This document shows, piece after piece, positions 17,223 to 26,310 of a stretch of 64,000 nt of DNA. The stretch is taken from the NCBI GenBank assembly GCA_963780165.1, contig CAWABB010000001.1:248001-312000 (forward strand). The letters are read 5' to 3'. The notes below the pieces were generated by a model that saw nothing but the letters and a program-made list of their open reading frames with translations, had not been told where the DNA came from and searched no databases. Position 1 is the first letter of the stretch, and each line of letters starts with the position of its first letter. The position numbers and the translations under genes are program-made. Source of the DNA: CAWABB01 sp963780165 (GTDB lineage Bacteria; Bacteroidota; Ignavibacteria; UBA10030; UBA6906).

Positions 17223-19022
17223 TTATTCCTCTTCCATCGATAGGACCGCAAGAAACGCTTCCTGGGGGATCTCGACCCGTCCCACCTGTTTCATACGTTT
17301 CTTCCCCTCTTTCTGTTTCTCCAGAAGCTTGCGTTTTCTGGTGATATCGCCGCCGTAGCACTTCGCAAGCACGTTTTTGCGCATCGCGGAGATTGTTTCC
17401 CGCGCGATCACCTTGCTGCCAATGGCCGCCTGAATCGCGACCTCGAACATCTGCCGTGGGATGAGCTTCCGGAGCTTTGTGCAGAGCCGCCGGCCCCAGT
17501 CGTACGCCTTGTCCCGGTGCACGATCGTCGAGAACGCGTCCACCGATTCGCCGTTCAGCAGCAGGTCCAGCTTCACGAGGTCCGACTTCCGGAATTCCAG
17601 AAAATCGTAGTCGAATGAGGCATACCCGCGGCTCGTGGACTTCAGCTTGTCGTAGAAGTCGAAGATGATCTCCGACAGCGGCATGTGGTACGTGATGTCC
17701 ACGCGCGTGGGGTCGAGATACGTGGTGTTCTTGTACTCCCCGCGGCGGTCCATGCAGAGCTTCATGACGTTCCCGAGGTACTCCGTCGGGACGATGATCT
17801 GCGCCTTGATGAACGGCTCCTCGACGAACTCGACGTGGCCCGGCGTGGGCATCAGCGAGGGGTTGTCGACGAGCATCACCTCCCCGTTGGTCGTCGTGAC
17901 GCGGTATTCGACGTTCGGGACGGTGTTGATGATGCTCTGGTTGTACTCCCGCTCGAGCCGTTCCTGGACGATCTCCATATGGAGAAGGCCAAGATAGCCG
18001 CACCGGAACCCGAACCCGAGTGCCGTGGAGGTTTCCGGCTCGTAGATGATGGCGGAATCGTTCATGCGAAGCTTTTCGATCGAGTTCCGAAGGTCCTCGA
18101 AGTCCTCGGCGTTCGTCGGATAGACGCCGCTGAAGACCATCGGCTTGACCTCCTTGTACCCGGGCAGCGGATCTGTCGCAGGCCGGGCGGCGTTCGTCAC
18201 GGTGTCGCCCACCGAGGTGTCGTGGACGTCCTTTGCCCCCGCGATCAGATACCCCACGTCGCCCGCGACAAGCTCGCCCGTCCGCCGCTTCTTCATCTCC
18301 AGCACGCCCACCTCTTCGGCCTGGAAGGTCTTGCCGTTGTGGAAGAACTTCACCGGCTCCCCCTCGCGCAGCGTCCCGTCGACCACCCGGAGATAGACCA
18401 CGGATCCCCGGTAGGTGTCGAATACCGAATCGAAGATCAGGGCGCGCAGCGGCGCCTCAGGATTGCCGGATGGGGGCGGGATGCGCGCGACGACAGCCTC
18501 CAGGATCTCATCGATCCCGAGGTTCGCCTTGGCGCTCGCGAGAATGATGTCCTCGTCCTTGCAGCCGATCAGGTCGCGGATCTGGTGGCGGACCGTGTCG
18601 ATCATCGCACTCGGGAGATCGATCTTGTTGATGACCGGGATGATCTCCAGGCCGGCGTCGATGGCAAGGTACAGGTTGCTGATGGTCTGGGCCTCGACTC
18701 CCTGCGAGGCATCCACGACAAGGATGGCCCCTTCGCACGCGGCAAGGGAGCGGGAGACTTCGTAGGAAAAATCGACGTGGCCGGGCGTGTCGATGAGGTT
18801 GAGGACGTGCTCGCTCTGGTCGGCTGCCCGGTAATGCATCTGGATCGCGTGCAGCTTGATCGTGATCCCCCGCTCCTGCTCCAGGTCCATGTCGTCCAGA
18901 ACCTGGTTGAACTTCATCTCGCGCGCAGTGATCGTCCCCGTCCGTTCCAGGAGGCGGTCTGCGATCGTGGATTTCCCATGATCGATGTGGGCGATGATGC
19001 AGAAGTTGCGGATCGTCGTCAT
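17223..19022 (-). CDS. lepA: Elongation factor 4 (LepA)
   Basis: Ribosome-associated translational GTPase that back-translocates or remodels stalled ribosomes. 599 residues, exactly family size. N-terminal G domain: G1 AHIDHGKST, G3 DTPGHVDF, G4 NKIDLP; then EF-Tu-like domain 2, EF-G-like domains III and V, and the LepA-specific C-terminal domain with ETISAMRKNVLAKCYGGDI and the basic KEGKKRMK helix. The start is the ATG at 19022, the normal LepA N-terminus (MTTIRNFCIIAHIDHG). Leads the lepA-lepB-lepB-hemW transcription unit. Confidence 0.97.
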   Translation of the reverse strand: MTTIRNFCIIAHIDHGKSTIADRLLERTGTITAREMKFNQVLDDMDLEQERGITIKLHAIQMHYRAADQSEHVLNLIDTPGHVDFSYEVSRSLAACEGAILVVDASQGVEAQTISNLYLAIDAGLEIIPVINKIDLPSAMIDTVRHQIRDLIGCKDEDIILASAKANLGIDEILEAVVARIPPPSGNPEAPLRALIFDSVFDTYRGSVVYLRVVDGTLREGEPVKFFHNGKTFQAEEVGVLEMKKRRTGELVAGDVGYLIAGAKDVHDTSVGDTVTNAARPATDPLPGYKEVKPMVFSGVYPTNAEDFEDLRNSIEKLRMNDSAIIYEPETSTALGFGFRCGYLGLLHMEIVQERLEREYNQSIINTVPNVEYRVTTTNGEVMLVDNPSLMPTPGHVEFVEEPFIKAQIIVPTEYLGNVMKLCMDRRGEYKNTTYLDPTRVDITYHMPLSEIIFDFYDKLKSTSRGYASFDYDFLEFRKSDLVKLDLLLNGESVDAFSTIVHRDKAYDWGRRLCTKLRKLIPRQMFEVAIQAAIGSKVIARETISAMRKNVLAKCYGGDITRKRKLLEKQKEGKKRMKQVGRVEIPQEAFLAVLSMEEE

Positions 19023-19040
19023 GGAGCCCTATGAACGCAG

Positions 19041-19070
19041 AATCCGTCCCGCAGTCTGTACGGACGGATT
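19041..19070. repeat. Inverted repeat in the lepA leader
   Basis: AATCCGTCC (19041-19049), 12-nt loop, GGACGGATT (19062-19070): a perfect 9-bp inverted repeat, flanked on both outer sides by CGCAG. It lies between the predicted lepA transcription start (about 19090) and ATG 19022, so it would form a hairpin in the lepA mRNA leader, or it is an operator for the divergent promoters just upstream. Confidence 0.7.
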
Positions 19071-19096
19071 CGCAGAGACGGAACAAACCATCGAAA

Positions 19097-19125
19097 AAGA
19101 TACGATTCTGAGCCCAGATATGCAA
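19097..19125 (-). promoter_or_regulatory. Promoter of the lepA operon
   Basis: Minus strand: TTGCAT (19125-19120), 17-nt spacer, TATCTT (19102-19097). Predicted start near 19090, leader about 68 nt. Its -35 lies only 8 nt from the -35 of the divergent HAD-phosphatase promoter. Confidence 0.55.
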
Positions 19126-19133
19126 CCTTCGGT

Positions 19134-19162
19134 TTGCGCTTCCGCACAGCGGTTCGTATACT
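19134..19162 (+). promoter_or_regulatory. Promoter of the HAD phosphatase/LhgO operon
   Basis: TTGCGC (19134-19139), 17-nt spacer, TATACT (19157-19162). Start near 19169, which places the in-frame ATG at 19164 upstream of the transcript and favours ATG 19197 as the translation start. Confidence 0.55.
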
Positions 19163-19196
19163 TATGGGATATGATGAACGTCGAAAACACGCTGCC

Positions 19197-20105
19197 ATGT
19201 CACTGACGCAACTCCCGGCCGTCCAGGAGTTCTTCGACCGCCACCGGAACCACGGATCCACCCGCGCGCCGATCGCAGCCTTTGACTGCGACGGCACGGT
19301 GATCAGCGGGGACATCGGCGAGGCCATGCTGTACCACCAGATCGAGCATTTCTGGTTCAAGGTCTCTCCTGCCGATGTGTGGCCTGACCACCCCGGGCGC
19401 ACCGACCTCGACAGGCGATTCCGTCTCCTGGCGGGGTTGCCCGATGATGAGAGGCGCCGGCATCCCGAATCTGACCGGTTTGCCGACACGATCCTGGACT
19501 GGTACTTCGGCCAGATCAACGACGGGATGGTCATCAAGTCCTGCGCGGACATCGTGAGGCTCTTTGCGGGCTTCACAGAGACCGAGGTCAGACAATTCGC
19601 GCGCCTGACGTTCGAGACCGAACGGGCTGCGCCCAGAGGGCGGCGCCTGCTCGGCAAGCGGCACGTCCCCGGCGGCGTGCGTTTCCTGACGGAAGCAGTG
19701 GATCTCCTGCATGAGGCGAACGCCCGGGGCATGGAGGTGTGGGCCATCAGCGGGAGCAGCCGCTGGAGCGTGGAGCCCGTGTTTGAGGCGCTTGGGATTT
19801 CGTCGGACCGGGTGATCGGAATCGAATTGGAAACCGCCGCAGGGACAGTCACTCCCGCCGAGATCCTCCCTATCCCCATCCGCGAGGGGAAGGTGGACGC
19901 GATGAAGGCACGCAACATGCCCATGCCCGTCCTGGTCGCAAGCGATTCACGGAACGACATTCCGCTCTTCAAGGCATCCACGGACCTGAAGGTGCGCGTC
20001 AACTCCCGCGGTCGCAGCACCGCCGAATTCTTCGAGGCGTACGGCAGCCCCGCCGACGATTCATGGATCACCATCGAGAAACCCACCATCGGCGGACAGC
20101 CGTGA
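19197..20105 (+). CDS. HAD-superfamily phosphatase (phosphoserine phosphatase-like)
   Basis: 302-residue cytoplasmic phosphatase. Motif I AFDCDGTVISGDIG (nucleophile Asp, residues about 29-42), motif II AISGSSRW, a Lys in the REGKVDAM region for motif III, and motif IV VASDSRNDIPLF are all there. The spacing and the helical cap between motifs I and II resemble the phosphoserine phosphatase (SerB)/phosphocholine phosphatase type with a C1 cap, but the protein is longer than SerB and the substrate is not fixed by motifs. Start ATG 19197 follows from the promoter. It is 6 nt upstream of the LhgO-like gene and likely cotranscribed. A serA gene lies at 52958, far away. Confidence 0.75.
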   Translation: MSLTQLPAVQEFFDRHRNHGSTRAPIAAFDCDGTVISGDIGEAMLYHQIEHFWFKVSPADVWPDHPGRTDLDRRFRLLAGLPDDERRRHPESDRFADTILDWYFGQINDGMVIKSCADIVRLFAGFTETEVRQFARLTFETERAAPRGRRLLGKRHVPGGVRFLTEAVDLLHEANARGMEVWAISGSSRWSVEPVFEALGISSDRVIGIELETAAGTVTPAEILPIPIREGKVDAMKARNMPMPVLVASDSRNDIPLFKASTDLKVRVNSRGRSTAEFFEAYGSPADDSWITIEKPTIGGQP

Positions 20106-20111
20106 CCGACC

Positions 20112-21227
20112 ATGCCTGATGTTGCCGTGACAGTCATCGGTGGCGGCGTTGTGGGGCTCGCTGTGGCGCGGGAGCTTGCCTCCGGACGTCAACCCATCTT
20201 CCTCCTCGAGCGCAATGAGCGCTATGGCATGGAAACCTCCTCGCGCAACAGCGAGGTGATCCACGCGGGAATCTATTATGCCCCCGGTTCCCTCAAGGCG
20301 ACGCTGTGCGTGGAGGGGAAGCATCTTCTGTACGAGCTGTGCGAGAAGCACGACATCCCGCACAGGAAGTTCACAAAGATCATCACGGCCACGACGCAGG
20401 CCGAGCTCATGCAGCTGGAAACGATCCTCGCGAAGGGGAACGCGAACGGCGCCGGATTGTCGATGCTCACCGCCGACGACGTGCGCAAGCTCGAGCCGCA
20501 GATCGCGACGGTCGGCGGCATCTTCTCCCCCTCCACAGGCATTATCAGCGCGCACGGGTTGATGGACTTCTACGCCCACCAGTTCAAGGAGCGCGGCGGA
20601 GAGATCCTGATGCGGTGCACCGTGAAGGGGATTGAACGGGTGCCCGACGGATACCGGATCGCGATCGAGGAGCAGGGGCAGCCGTCCGAGTTCACGTCTG
20701 CCACGGTTGTGAACGCCGCGGGGCTGGAGTCGGACACGATCGCGTCGCTGGCGGGCATCGATGTCGATGCAGAGGGCTACCGTTTGTCATACTGCAAGGG
20801 GTCGTACTTCGCGCTGCCGGGTTCGTACAGGAGCGCCGTGCAACGGCTCGTCTACCCCGTCCCGACGCCGCACTCGCTTGGGATTCACGCGGTGCTCGAT
20901 CTGACGGGGCGCATCCGGTTCGGTCCGGACGCGGAGTATCTCGACAGCCGGACGCTGGACTACAGCGTGGACGAATCGAAGCGTGCCGGATTTGCGGAAT
21001 CGGTCCGGAGGATCCTGCCGTTCGTACAGGACGAGGACCTGACTCCGGACCTCGCCGGCATCCGGCCGAAGCTGCAGAAGGAAGGCGAGCCCCCTCGGGA
21101 CTTCGTCATTCAGGAAGAGAGTGCCAGAGGCTTGCCCGGGTTCGTGAACCTGATCGGCATCGAATCCCCGGGGCTCACCGCCTCGCCTGCCATCGCCAGG
21201 CTCGTAGCAGCCAGGCTGCCGGCCTGA
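20112..21227 (+). CDS. lhgO: FAD-dependent oxidoreductase, L-2-hydroxyglutarate oxidase-like
   Basis: 371-residue flavoprotein of the DAO family. N-terminal Rossmann FAD motif VTVIGGGVVGLAVARELA, the LhgO signature ETSSRNSEVIHAGIYYAPGS and the block YCKGSYFALPG match L-2-hydroxyglutarate oxidase/dehydrogenase (LhgO/YgaF), which oxidises L-2-hydroxyglutarate to 2-oxoglutarate and passes electrons to the quinone pool or oxygen. The C-terminal FVNLIGIESPGLTASPAIA is the second FAD-contact region. Coupled to the upstream HAD phosphatase (6-nt gap), so both may serve metabolite clean-up; that is inferred. Confidence 0.85.
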   Translation: MPDVAVTVIGGGVVGLAVARELASGRQPIFLLERNERYGMETSSRNSEVIHAGIYYAPGSLKATLCVEGKHLLYELCEKHDIPHRKFTKIITATTQAELMQLETILAKGNANGAGLSMLTADDVRKLEPQIATVGGIFSPSTGIISAHGLMDFYAHQFKERGGEILMRCTVKGIERVPDGYRIAIEEQGQPSEFTSATVVNAAGLESDTIASLAGIDVDAEGYRLSYCKGSYFALPGSYRSAVQRLVYPVPTPHSLGIHAVLDLTGRIRFGPDAEYLDSRTLDYSVDESKRAGFAESVRRILPFVQDEDLTPDLAGIRPKLQKEGEPPRDFVIQEESARGLPGFVNLIGIESPGLTASPAIARLVAARLPA

Positions 21228-21319
21228 ATATCATTCGTTCTGCTCTCACGGTGACCTGGAAGGCGAATCACACGTCTCCCCATCTCTCACAGCCTCCTGC
21301 ACATCGCATCCAGTCAGGC

Positions 21320-21337
21320 AAAAAAGAGGGCCCCCTC
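21320..21337 (-). terminator. Possible terminator after hemL
   Basis: On the minus strand a short GAGGG/CCCTC stem (21337-21326) is followed by six T (21325-21320), 32 nt after the hemL stop. The stem is short with a tight loop, so it is a weak candidate. Confidence 0.4.
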
Positions 21338-21368
21338 CATCCGGCTGGACTCGTACCCGGGGGACACC

Positions 21369-22666
21369 TCATCTGAGGGCGAGTCTGAACGCAGTGCGCG
21401 CGGCTTCGACGGTCCGCTCGACCTCCTCGTCACCGTGCGCCGAGGAGACGAACGCCGCCTCGAACTGGGATGGAGGAAGATAGATCCCCTGTTCCAGCAT
21501 CGAACGGAAGAAAATCCCGAACCGGGCGGTGTCACACTTCATCGCCGAAGCGAAGTCTGTCACCGGCGATCCCGAAAAGAAGACAGTCATCATGGAGCCG
21601 ACACGGTTGATCGTCACACGCCCGTCTCCGCCCGAGTCCTTCAGCGCTTCCCGCACGCCCTTCTCCAGCGCTGCACAGGTCGCCTCGAGTCGCCCGTAGA
21701 ATCCCGCGTCTTCCTTCAAGATTGTCAGCGTTTCAAGTCCCGCCGCCATCGCCACAGGATTGCCGGACAGCGTCCCGGCCTGATACATGGGTCCGGAGGG
21801 CGCAACCATCGCCATGATGTCCGCCCTGCCGCCGTACGCGCCCACGGGCAACCCGCCGCCGATGATCTTGCCAAGCGTGGTCAGGTCGGGCGTGATGCCG
21901 AAGACCTGCTGCGCACCGCCGGCCGCCAGCCGGAATCCGGTCATGACTTCGTCGAAGATGAGCAAGGCGCCGTTTTCGGTGCAGAGCTCCCTGAGCCCTT
22001 CGAGGAATCCCTCCTCGGGCGGGACACACCCCATGTTCCCCACCACCGGCTCAACGATTGCCGCCGCGACCGATTCTTGTTCGCCTCGAAGACCGCGCGG
22101 ACCGACGGCAGATCGTTGAAGCGCGCAGTCAGCGTGCCGGCAGCAACCGCTTGCGGCACCCCGGGCTAGTCGGGAATTCCCAGCGTCATCGCGCCGGAGC
22201 CCGCCTTCACGAGGAAGGCGTCGGCGTGGCCGTGGTAGCACCCTTCGAACTTGAGTACGTGCTCCCGCTTCGTGAAGGCACGAGCGAGGCGGACGGCGCT
22301 CATCGTCGCTTCGGTCCCCGAGTTCACCATGCGGACGACGTCGATGGACCGAACGAGCTGCGCGATGAGCTCAGCCATCGTGACTTCGGCCTCCGTCGGG
22401 GCGCCGAACGAAGTGCCCTGCGAAGCCGCTCGCGTGATCGCCCCGATCACACGGGGATGGGCATGGCCGAGGATCATCGGACCCCAGGACCCGATGTAGT
22501 CGATGTACCGGTTGCCGTCCACGTCCCAGAGGTGCGCCCCTGCAGCGCGCTGCATGAAGACGGGGCTCCTGCCGACCGACGTGAACGCGCGCACCGGCGA
22601 GTTCACGCCTCCGGGGATGCGCTGTCGGGCCCGGGCAAACAGTGCGTCGGATCGCTGCGTGTTCAT
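21369..22666 (-). pseudogene. hemL: Glutamate-1-semialdehyde aminotransferase, broken by nonsense codon and frameshift
   Basis: PLP enzyme that turns glutamate-1-semialdehyde into 5-aminolevulinate (C5 pathway). Two open parts cover the whole family length: 22666-22166 (MNTQRSDALFARARQRIPGG through HADAFLVKAGSGAMTLGIPD) and about 22080-21369 (VAAAIVEPVVGNMG to the C-terminus). The first part stops at TAG (22168-22166) where homologues have Ser before PGVPQAV; the frame then stays readable to FEANKN, and a one-base loss near 22076 shifts it. PLP lysine block TTLGKIIGGGLPVG and FDEVMTGFR are intact. AGAGGAAA precedes ATG 22666. Either a young pseudogene or consensus errors; nothing else in the heme operon is damaged. 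Confidence 0.85.
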
Positions 22667-22676
22667 GTACTTTCCT

Positions 22677-23681
22677 CTAGCGCTGCCTGTCCAGCACCTT
22701 CGCCGCATCCTTTGCGAAGTACGTCAGGATGAGGTCGGCACCGGCCCGCTTAATGGATACGAGCATCTCCATCATCACCCGCTCGTCGTCGATCCATCCG
22801 TTGCGGGCGGCCGCGTGGACCATCGCGAACTCTCCGCTCACGTTGTACGCTGCGGTCGGCATGCCGAACCGCTGCTTCACGCGGTGGATCACGTCCAGGT
22901 ACGGAAGTGCCGGTTTCACCATCACGATATCGGCCCCCTCCATGACGTCCTGCGCCACCTCCCGCATGGCCTCGTCCGAGTTTGCAGGGTCCATCTGGTG
23001 GCTCCGGCGATCCCCGAACTTCGGCGTGCTTTCTGCCGCTTCGCGGAACGGCCCGTAGAACCCGGATGCATACTTCGCGGCGTACGACATGATCGGCACG
23101 AGTGGGAACCCGTTCTCGTCCAGCCGCGAGCGGATCGCGCTCACGCGCCCGTCGAACATGTCGGACGGCGCGACCATGTCCGCCCCGGCCTGCGCATGCG
23201 TGAGCGCCTCACGGGCGAGGAGCTCCACCGACGCGTCGTTGACGATCTCGTCCCCCTTCACGATCCCGCAGTGGCCGTGCGAGGTATATTCGCACAGGCA
23301 CACGTCGGTGATCAGGTAGAGCCCCGGGACATCCTTCTTTACCGCCCGGACCGCCTGCTGCACGATGCCGTTCTCATCATAGGCGCCGGAGCCGACCTCG
23401 TCCTTGTGGTCGGGGACGCCGAAGAAGATCACCGCCGGGATGCCGAGGGCCTGAACCTCCGCGCATTCGCGCACGATGTTCTCAACGGACATCTGTTGCA
23501 CTCCCGGCATCGACGAGACGTCCCGCTTCACGTTCTTTCCAGGAACGACGAACAGCGGATAGATGAAGTCGCTCGTGTCGAGCCGTGTCTCACGGACCAT
23601 CGACCGCAGCGTCTCCGACATGCGGAGCCTTCGCAGGCGCGTCGTGGGGTAGGAGCCAACATCTGTCGGGTGCGTGATCAT
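22677..23681 (-). CDS. hemB: Porphobilinogen synthase (5-aminolevulinate dehydratase)
   Basis: Condenses two 5-aminolevulinates to porphobilinogen. 334 residues. The zinc-type metal site is seen in DVCLCEYTSHGHCG (three Cys), the Schiff-base lysines in SYAAKYASGFYGPFREA and MVKPALPYLD, and the N-terminal TRLRRLR start is family-like. ATG 23681 has AGAGG 8 nt upstream; a longer frame upstream has no homology. hemL starts 10 nt after its end. A 180-bp gap separates it from the protoporphyrinogen oxidase gene upstream; no clear promoter there, so the heme transcript probably runs through. Confidence 0.96.
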   Translation of the reverse strand: MITHPTDVGSYPTTRLRRLRMSETLRSMVRETRLDTSDFIYPLFVVPGKNVKRDVSSMPGVQQMSVENIVRECAEVQALGIPAVIFFGVPDHKDEVGSGAYDENGIVQQAVRAVKKDVPGLYLITDVCLCEYTSHGHCGIVKGDEIVNDASVELLAREALTHAQAGADMVAPSDMFDGRVSAIRSRLDENGFPLVPIMSYAAKYASGFYGPFREAAESTPKFGDRRSHQMDPANSDEAMREVAQDVMEGADIVMVKPALPYLDVIHRVKQRFGMPTAAYNVSGEFAMVHAAARNGWIDDERVMMEMLVSIKRAGADLILTYFAKDAAKVLDRQR

Positions 23682-23861
23682 ACGATCCTCTCTTTCCTTT
23701 CGGGTACACTCAAGGTCATGGGTCCTCCTGCTTCCCTTGAATCTCAAGCGATGACCTCATCCGGCGCCGTGGCGCGCCCAGGCCCCGCCCGGTCGCCATC
23801 ACACGTATGCGATCCACAGGCGGGCGCTCAGGCCGGTGCGACGCCGGGGTCGCGCTTGAGC

Positions 23862-25313
23862 TCACATGGTACTGCCCAGAAATTCCGACACTCGCTTCGC
23901 GATGCGCTCCCCGTTCATCACGCAATCGCCGACGGCGATGCCCCCGCGGTAGTTGCTGCAGACGAACAGGCCGGGGCGGTCCCGCTCCAGCGCATCAATC
24001 GCGTTCACGACCGTCTGGTAGCCCATCGTATACTGCGGGATCGCACGCTCCCATCTGGCAACGCGCGTGAAGACCGGGCTTCCGGTGACGCCCATGAGGG
24101 AGCGAAGCTCCGCGACCACAAGCTCCACCAGCCCGGATTCCGATCTGGACGCAAGCGCCGGCTGGCGCGAACCACCCACGAACGTTGTGAGCGCCGCATG
24201 CCCTTCCGGCGCGCGACCTTCGAAGAGCGCAGAGCTCCAGATCGTCCCCAGTATCTGCCGCTTCTCAATGGCAGGGATGAGAAACCCGAAGCCGTCCAGC
24301 GAACGGCCGATCTGGTCCGTCCGAAACCCCAGGAACACCTCCGCCACCGGCGGGTACTGGATGCCCGTGATGACGCGGGCGGCATCCCTGTCGAGCGACT
24401 CAAGCAGCCCGGCAGCGGGGAGCGCCGGTGTCGCGAGCACGACGCTGGCTGCACGGAGGTCGCCGGAGGGCGTCGTCAGAACGAACTCGCCGGAACGACC
24501 CTTCGCCCCGCCGCGGCCTGCAGTCGTCGCGTCGAAGCCTGCCGCCGTTCCGCCGCCGACGCCTGAGGACGGCCGGCCGGGGTCCGCAGAGATCCCTGTC
24601 ACTGGCGCAGACGTCCGCACGCGGCTTCCCAGGCTCCGGGCGATCGCATCCGGAAAGGTCTGCATCCCGCGCACGAACGAGAACATCTTCGCGCGATCCT
24701 TGGCAGTCTCCGCGCGCTTCTTCCTCTCGCGCGCGCCGCGGATCATTCCCTTGATCAAGCCGCCGTACTTTTCCTCAAGCGCATACAGTTTCGGAAAGGC
24801 GTGCCGGACGCTGAGCTGCTCGGGATTGCCGGCGTAGACTCCCGCCACGAACGGGTTGATCGCATAGTCCAGGAACTCATCCCCCAGTCTGCGCCGGACA
24901 AAGTCGGCGATCGACTCCTCTCCAACGCCCCTGCCCACAAACGGCTCCTTCAGGAGCCGCAGCTTCGCGCCCGGCGTCCACAACTTCGTCGAGAGGAAGG
25001 CCTGCGGCGACATCGGGATGGGATGAAGCTCCCCGCCGCGGAGGACGTACCGCTTGTTCGAGGATGCGTCGGCATACCTGCGCTCGGAAGTGATGCCAAG
25101 GGCATCGAACATCTGTCCGAACAGCGGCGTCGTCTCGAGCGCGCTGTTCGGTCCGGTTTCGACGAGCCAGCCGTCGGTCTCCACCGTCCGCATCGTGCCG
25201 CCGACAAACGGCGCGGCCTCCAGCACCGTGACATCCACTCCGCTCCGCGACAGCCAGAACGCCGCGGTCAGGCCCGAGATCCCACCACCAATCACGACAA
25301 CCGAACGGCTCAT
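23862..25313 (-). CDS. hemY: Protoporphyrinogen/coproporphyrinogen oxidase (FAD, HemY type)
   Basis: 483-residue flavin oxidase that aromatises protoporphyrinogen IX (or coproporphyrinogen III in the coproporphyrin branch). FAD motif VVVIGGGISGLTAAFWLSR starts at residue 5, followed by GGTMRTVETDGWLVETGPNS; the C-terminal FAD block GLFVCSNYRGGIAVGDCV is complete. A low-complexity Gly/Ala insertion (GVGGGTAAGFDATTAGRGG) sits in the middle, probably a surface loop. ATG 25313 overlaps the hemH stop by 4 nt. HemY-type enzymes need oxygen, which suggests at least facultatively aerobic growth. Often labelled hemG in databases; it is not the E. coli flavodoxin-like HemG. Confidence 0.92.
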   Translation of the reverse strand: MSRSVVVIGGGISGLTAAFWLSRSGVDVTVLEAAPFVGGTMRTVETDGWLVETGPNSALETTPLFGQMFDALGITSERRYADASSNKRYVLRGGELHPIPMSPQAFLSTKLWTPGAKLRLLKEPFVGRGVGEESIADFVRRRLGDEFLDYAINPFVAGVYAGNPEQLSVRHAFPKLYALEEKYGGLIKGMIRGARERKKRAETAKDRAKMFSFVRGMQTFPDAIARSLGSRVRTSAPVTGISADPGRPSSGVGGGTAAGFDATTAGRGGAKGRSGEFVLTTPSGDLRAASVVLATPALPAAGLLESLDRDAARVITGIQYPPVAEVFLGFRTDQIGRSLDGFGFLIPAIEKRQILGTIWSSALFEGRAPEGHAALTTFVGGSRQPALASRSESGLVELVVAELRSLMGVTGSPVFTRVARWERAIPQYTMGYQTVVNAIDALERDRPGLFVCSNYRGGIAVGDCVMNGERIAKRVSEFLGSTM

Positions 25314-26308
25314 GCCATCCCTCCCACACTCCTGCGGACCACATCGGCAAGAGCCTCGATGTACGGAGGGGACGCGTTCAACGCGGGGCTCATGTCGAAA
25401 TGTCGGACTCCCCGCTCGCGAGCCTGATGGCGGGCTTCCATGTTGATTTCCACGAGGGTCTCGCTGTGATCGGAAACGAATGCGATCGGGATGACGACCA
25501 TGTGCGACACTCCGTCCGCCGCGAGGCGGTCGATAGTGTCGACGAGCGAAGGCTCGAGCCATTTCTGGGGGCCGACCTTGCTCTGATAGCAGAGGTGGTG
25601 CGTTAGCCCGAAGTTCCCCGCACGGACCACGGCGTTGTAGGTTTTGACGATCTGAGACTGATACGGATCGCCTGCGCGCACAAGCGACATCGGCGTCCCA
25701 TGAGCGCTGAACACAAGGTGCGTCTTCCGGCGATCGGCTTCGGGAATGCGCCGCAGCGCGTATCCGATGCTGCGGACGATTGCCTGGACGTATGCGGGAT
25801 GTTCGCAGTATTCGGTTACAAGCGTCGAGGTGATCGATGCGACGCCTCGTGCGGCAAGCACGCGTCCCCACTCCCTCACGCTCGAGCCGGTCGTGGTCTT
25901 TGAGAAGTGGGGATACAGCGGCAGCAGCACCACGCGGCGTATCCCGTCCTTCACGATCTGGTCGACCGTTGCGTCAGTCAGCGGATGCCAGTAGCGCATT
26001 GCGACATAGGTCTTTACCGGGAGGTCCGGGGCCAGCGCTCGCTCGAGCGCTAGGGCCTGCCGGTTGGTGAGCTTGAGGATGGGTGAACGGCCTCCCATCT
26101 TCCTGTAGATCCCCTGGACCCTGGGACCGCGGCGCGTGGAGATGAATCGCGCCAGCCCCTTTCTGAAGAGGAAAGCGCCAGGCAGGTTGATGATGTCCGG
26201 ATCGCAGAAGAGGTTGTACAGAAAAGGCTCCACGGCGTCAAGCGAATCAGGCCCGCCGAGCTGGAGGAGCACCACGCCTATCCGGGATTCGCTGTCGCGC
26301 ACGGCCAC
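25310..26308 (-). CDS. hemH: Ferrochelatase
   Basis: Inserts Fe(II) into the porphyrin ring, the last step to heme. 332 residues. N-terminus GVVLLQLGGPDSLDAVEPFL, the HFSKTTTGSS segment, active-site His in VFSAHGTPMS, YQSKVGPQKWL, and the Glu region VIPIAFVSDHSETLVEI are typical of class I ferrochelatases. No CxxxC 2Fe-2S tail is evident. GTG start 26308 is 2 nt after the hemE stop; the end overlaps hemY by 4 nt. YQSKVGPQKWLEP resembles the protoporphyrin-dependent type (CQSKVGPxxWLxP), fitting a PPO upstream of it in the pathway. Confidence 0.95.
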   Translation of the reverse strand: MAVRDSESRIGVVLLQLGGPDSLDAVEPFLYNLFCDPDIINLPGAFLFRKGLARFISTRRGPRVQGIYRKMGGRSPILKLTNRQALALERALAPDLPVKTYVAMRYWHPLTDATVDQIVKDGIRRVVLLPLYPHFSKTTTGSSVREWGRVLAARGVASITSTLVTEYCEHPAYVQAIVRSIGYALRRIPEADRRKTHLVFSAHGTPMSLVRAGDPYQSQIVKTYNAVVRAGNFGLTHHLCYQSKVGPQKWLEPSLVDTIDRLAADGVSHMVVIPIAFVSDHSETLVEINMEARHQARERGVRHFDMSPALNASPPYIEALADVVRRSVGGMA

Positions 26309-26310
26309 GG

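Noticed and set aside
19164..19196. Upstream ATG as start of the HAD phosphatase
   Set aside because: It lies 2 nt after the -10 box and would be outside the transcript.
22503..24566. Long plus-strand open frame across hemB and the protoporphyrinogen oxidase gene
   Set aside because: Antisense to two well-supported heme genes, no recognisable domain, arginine/histidine-rich composition.
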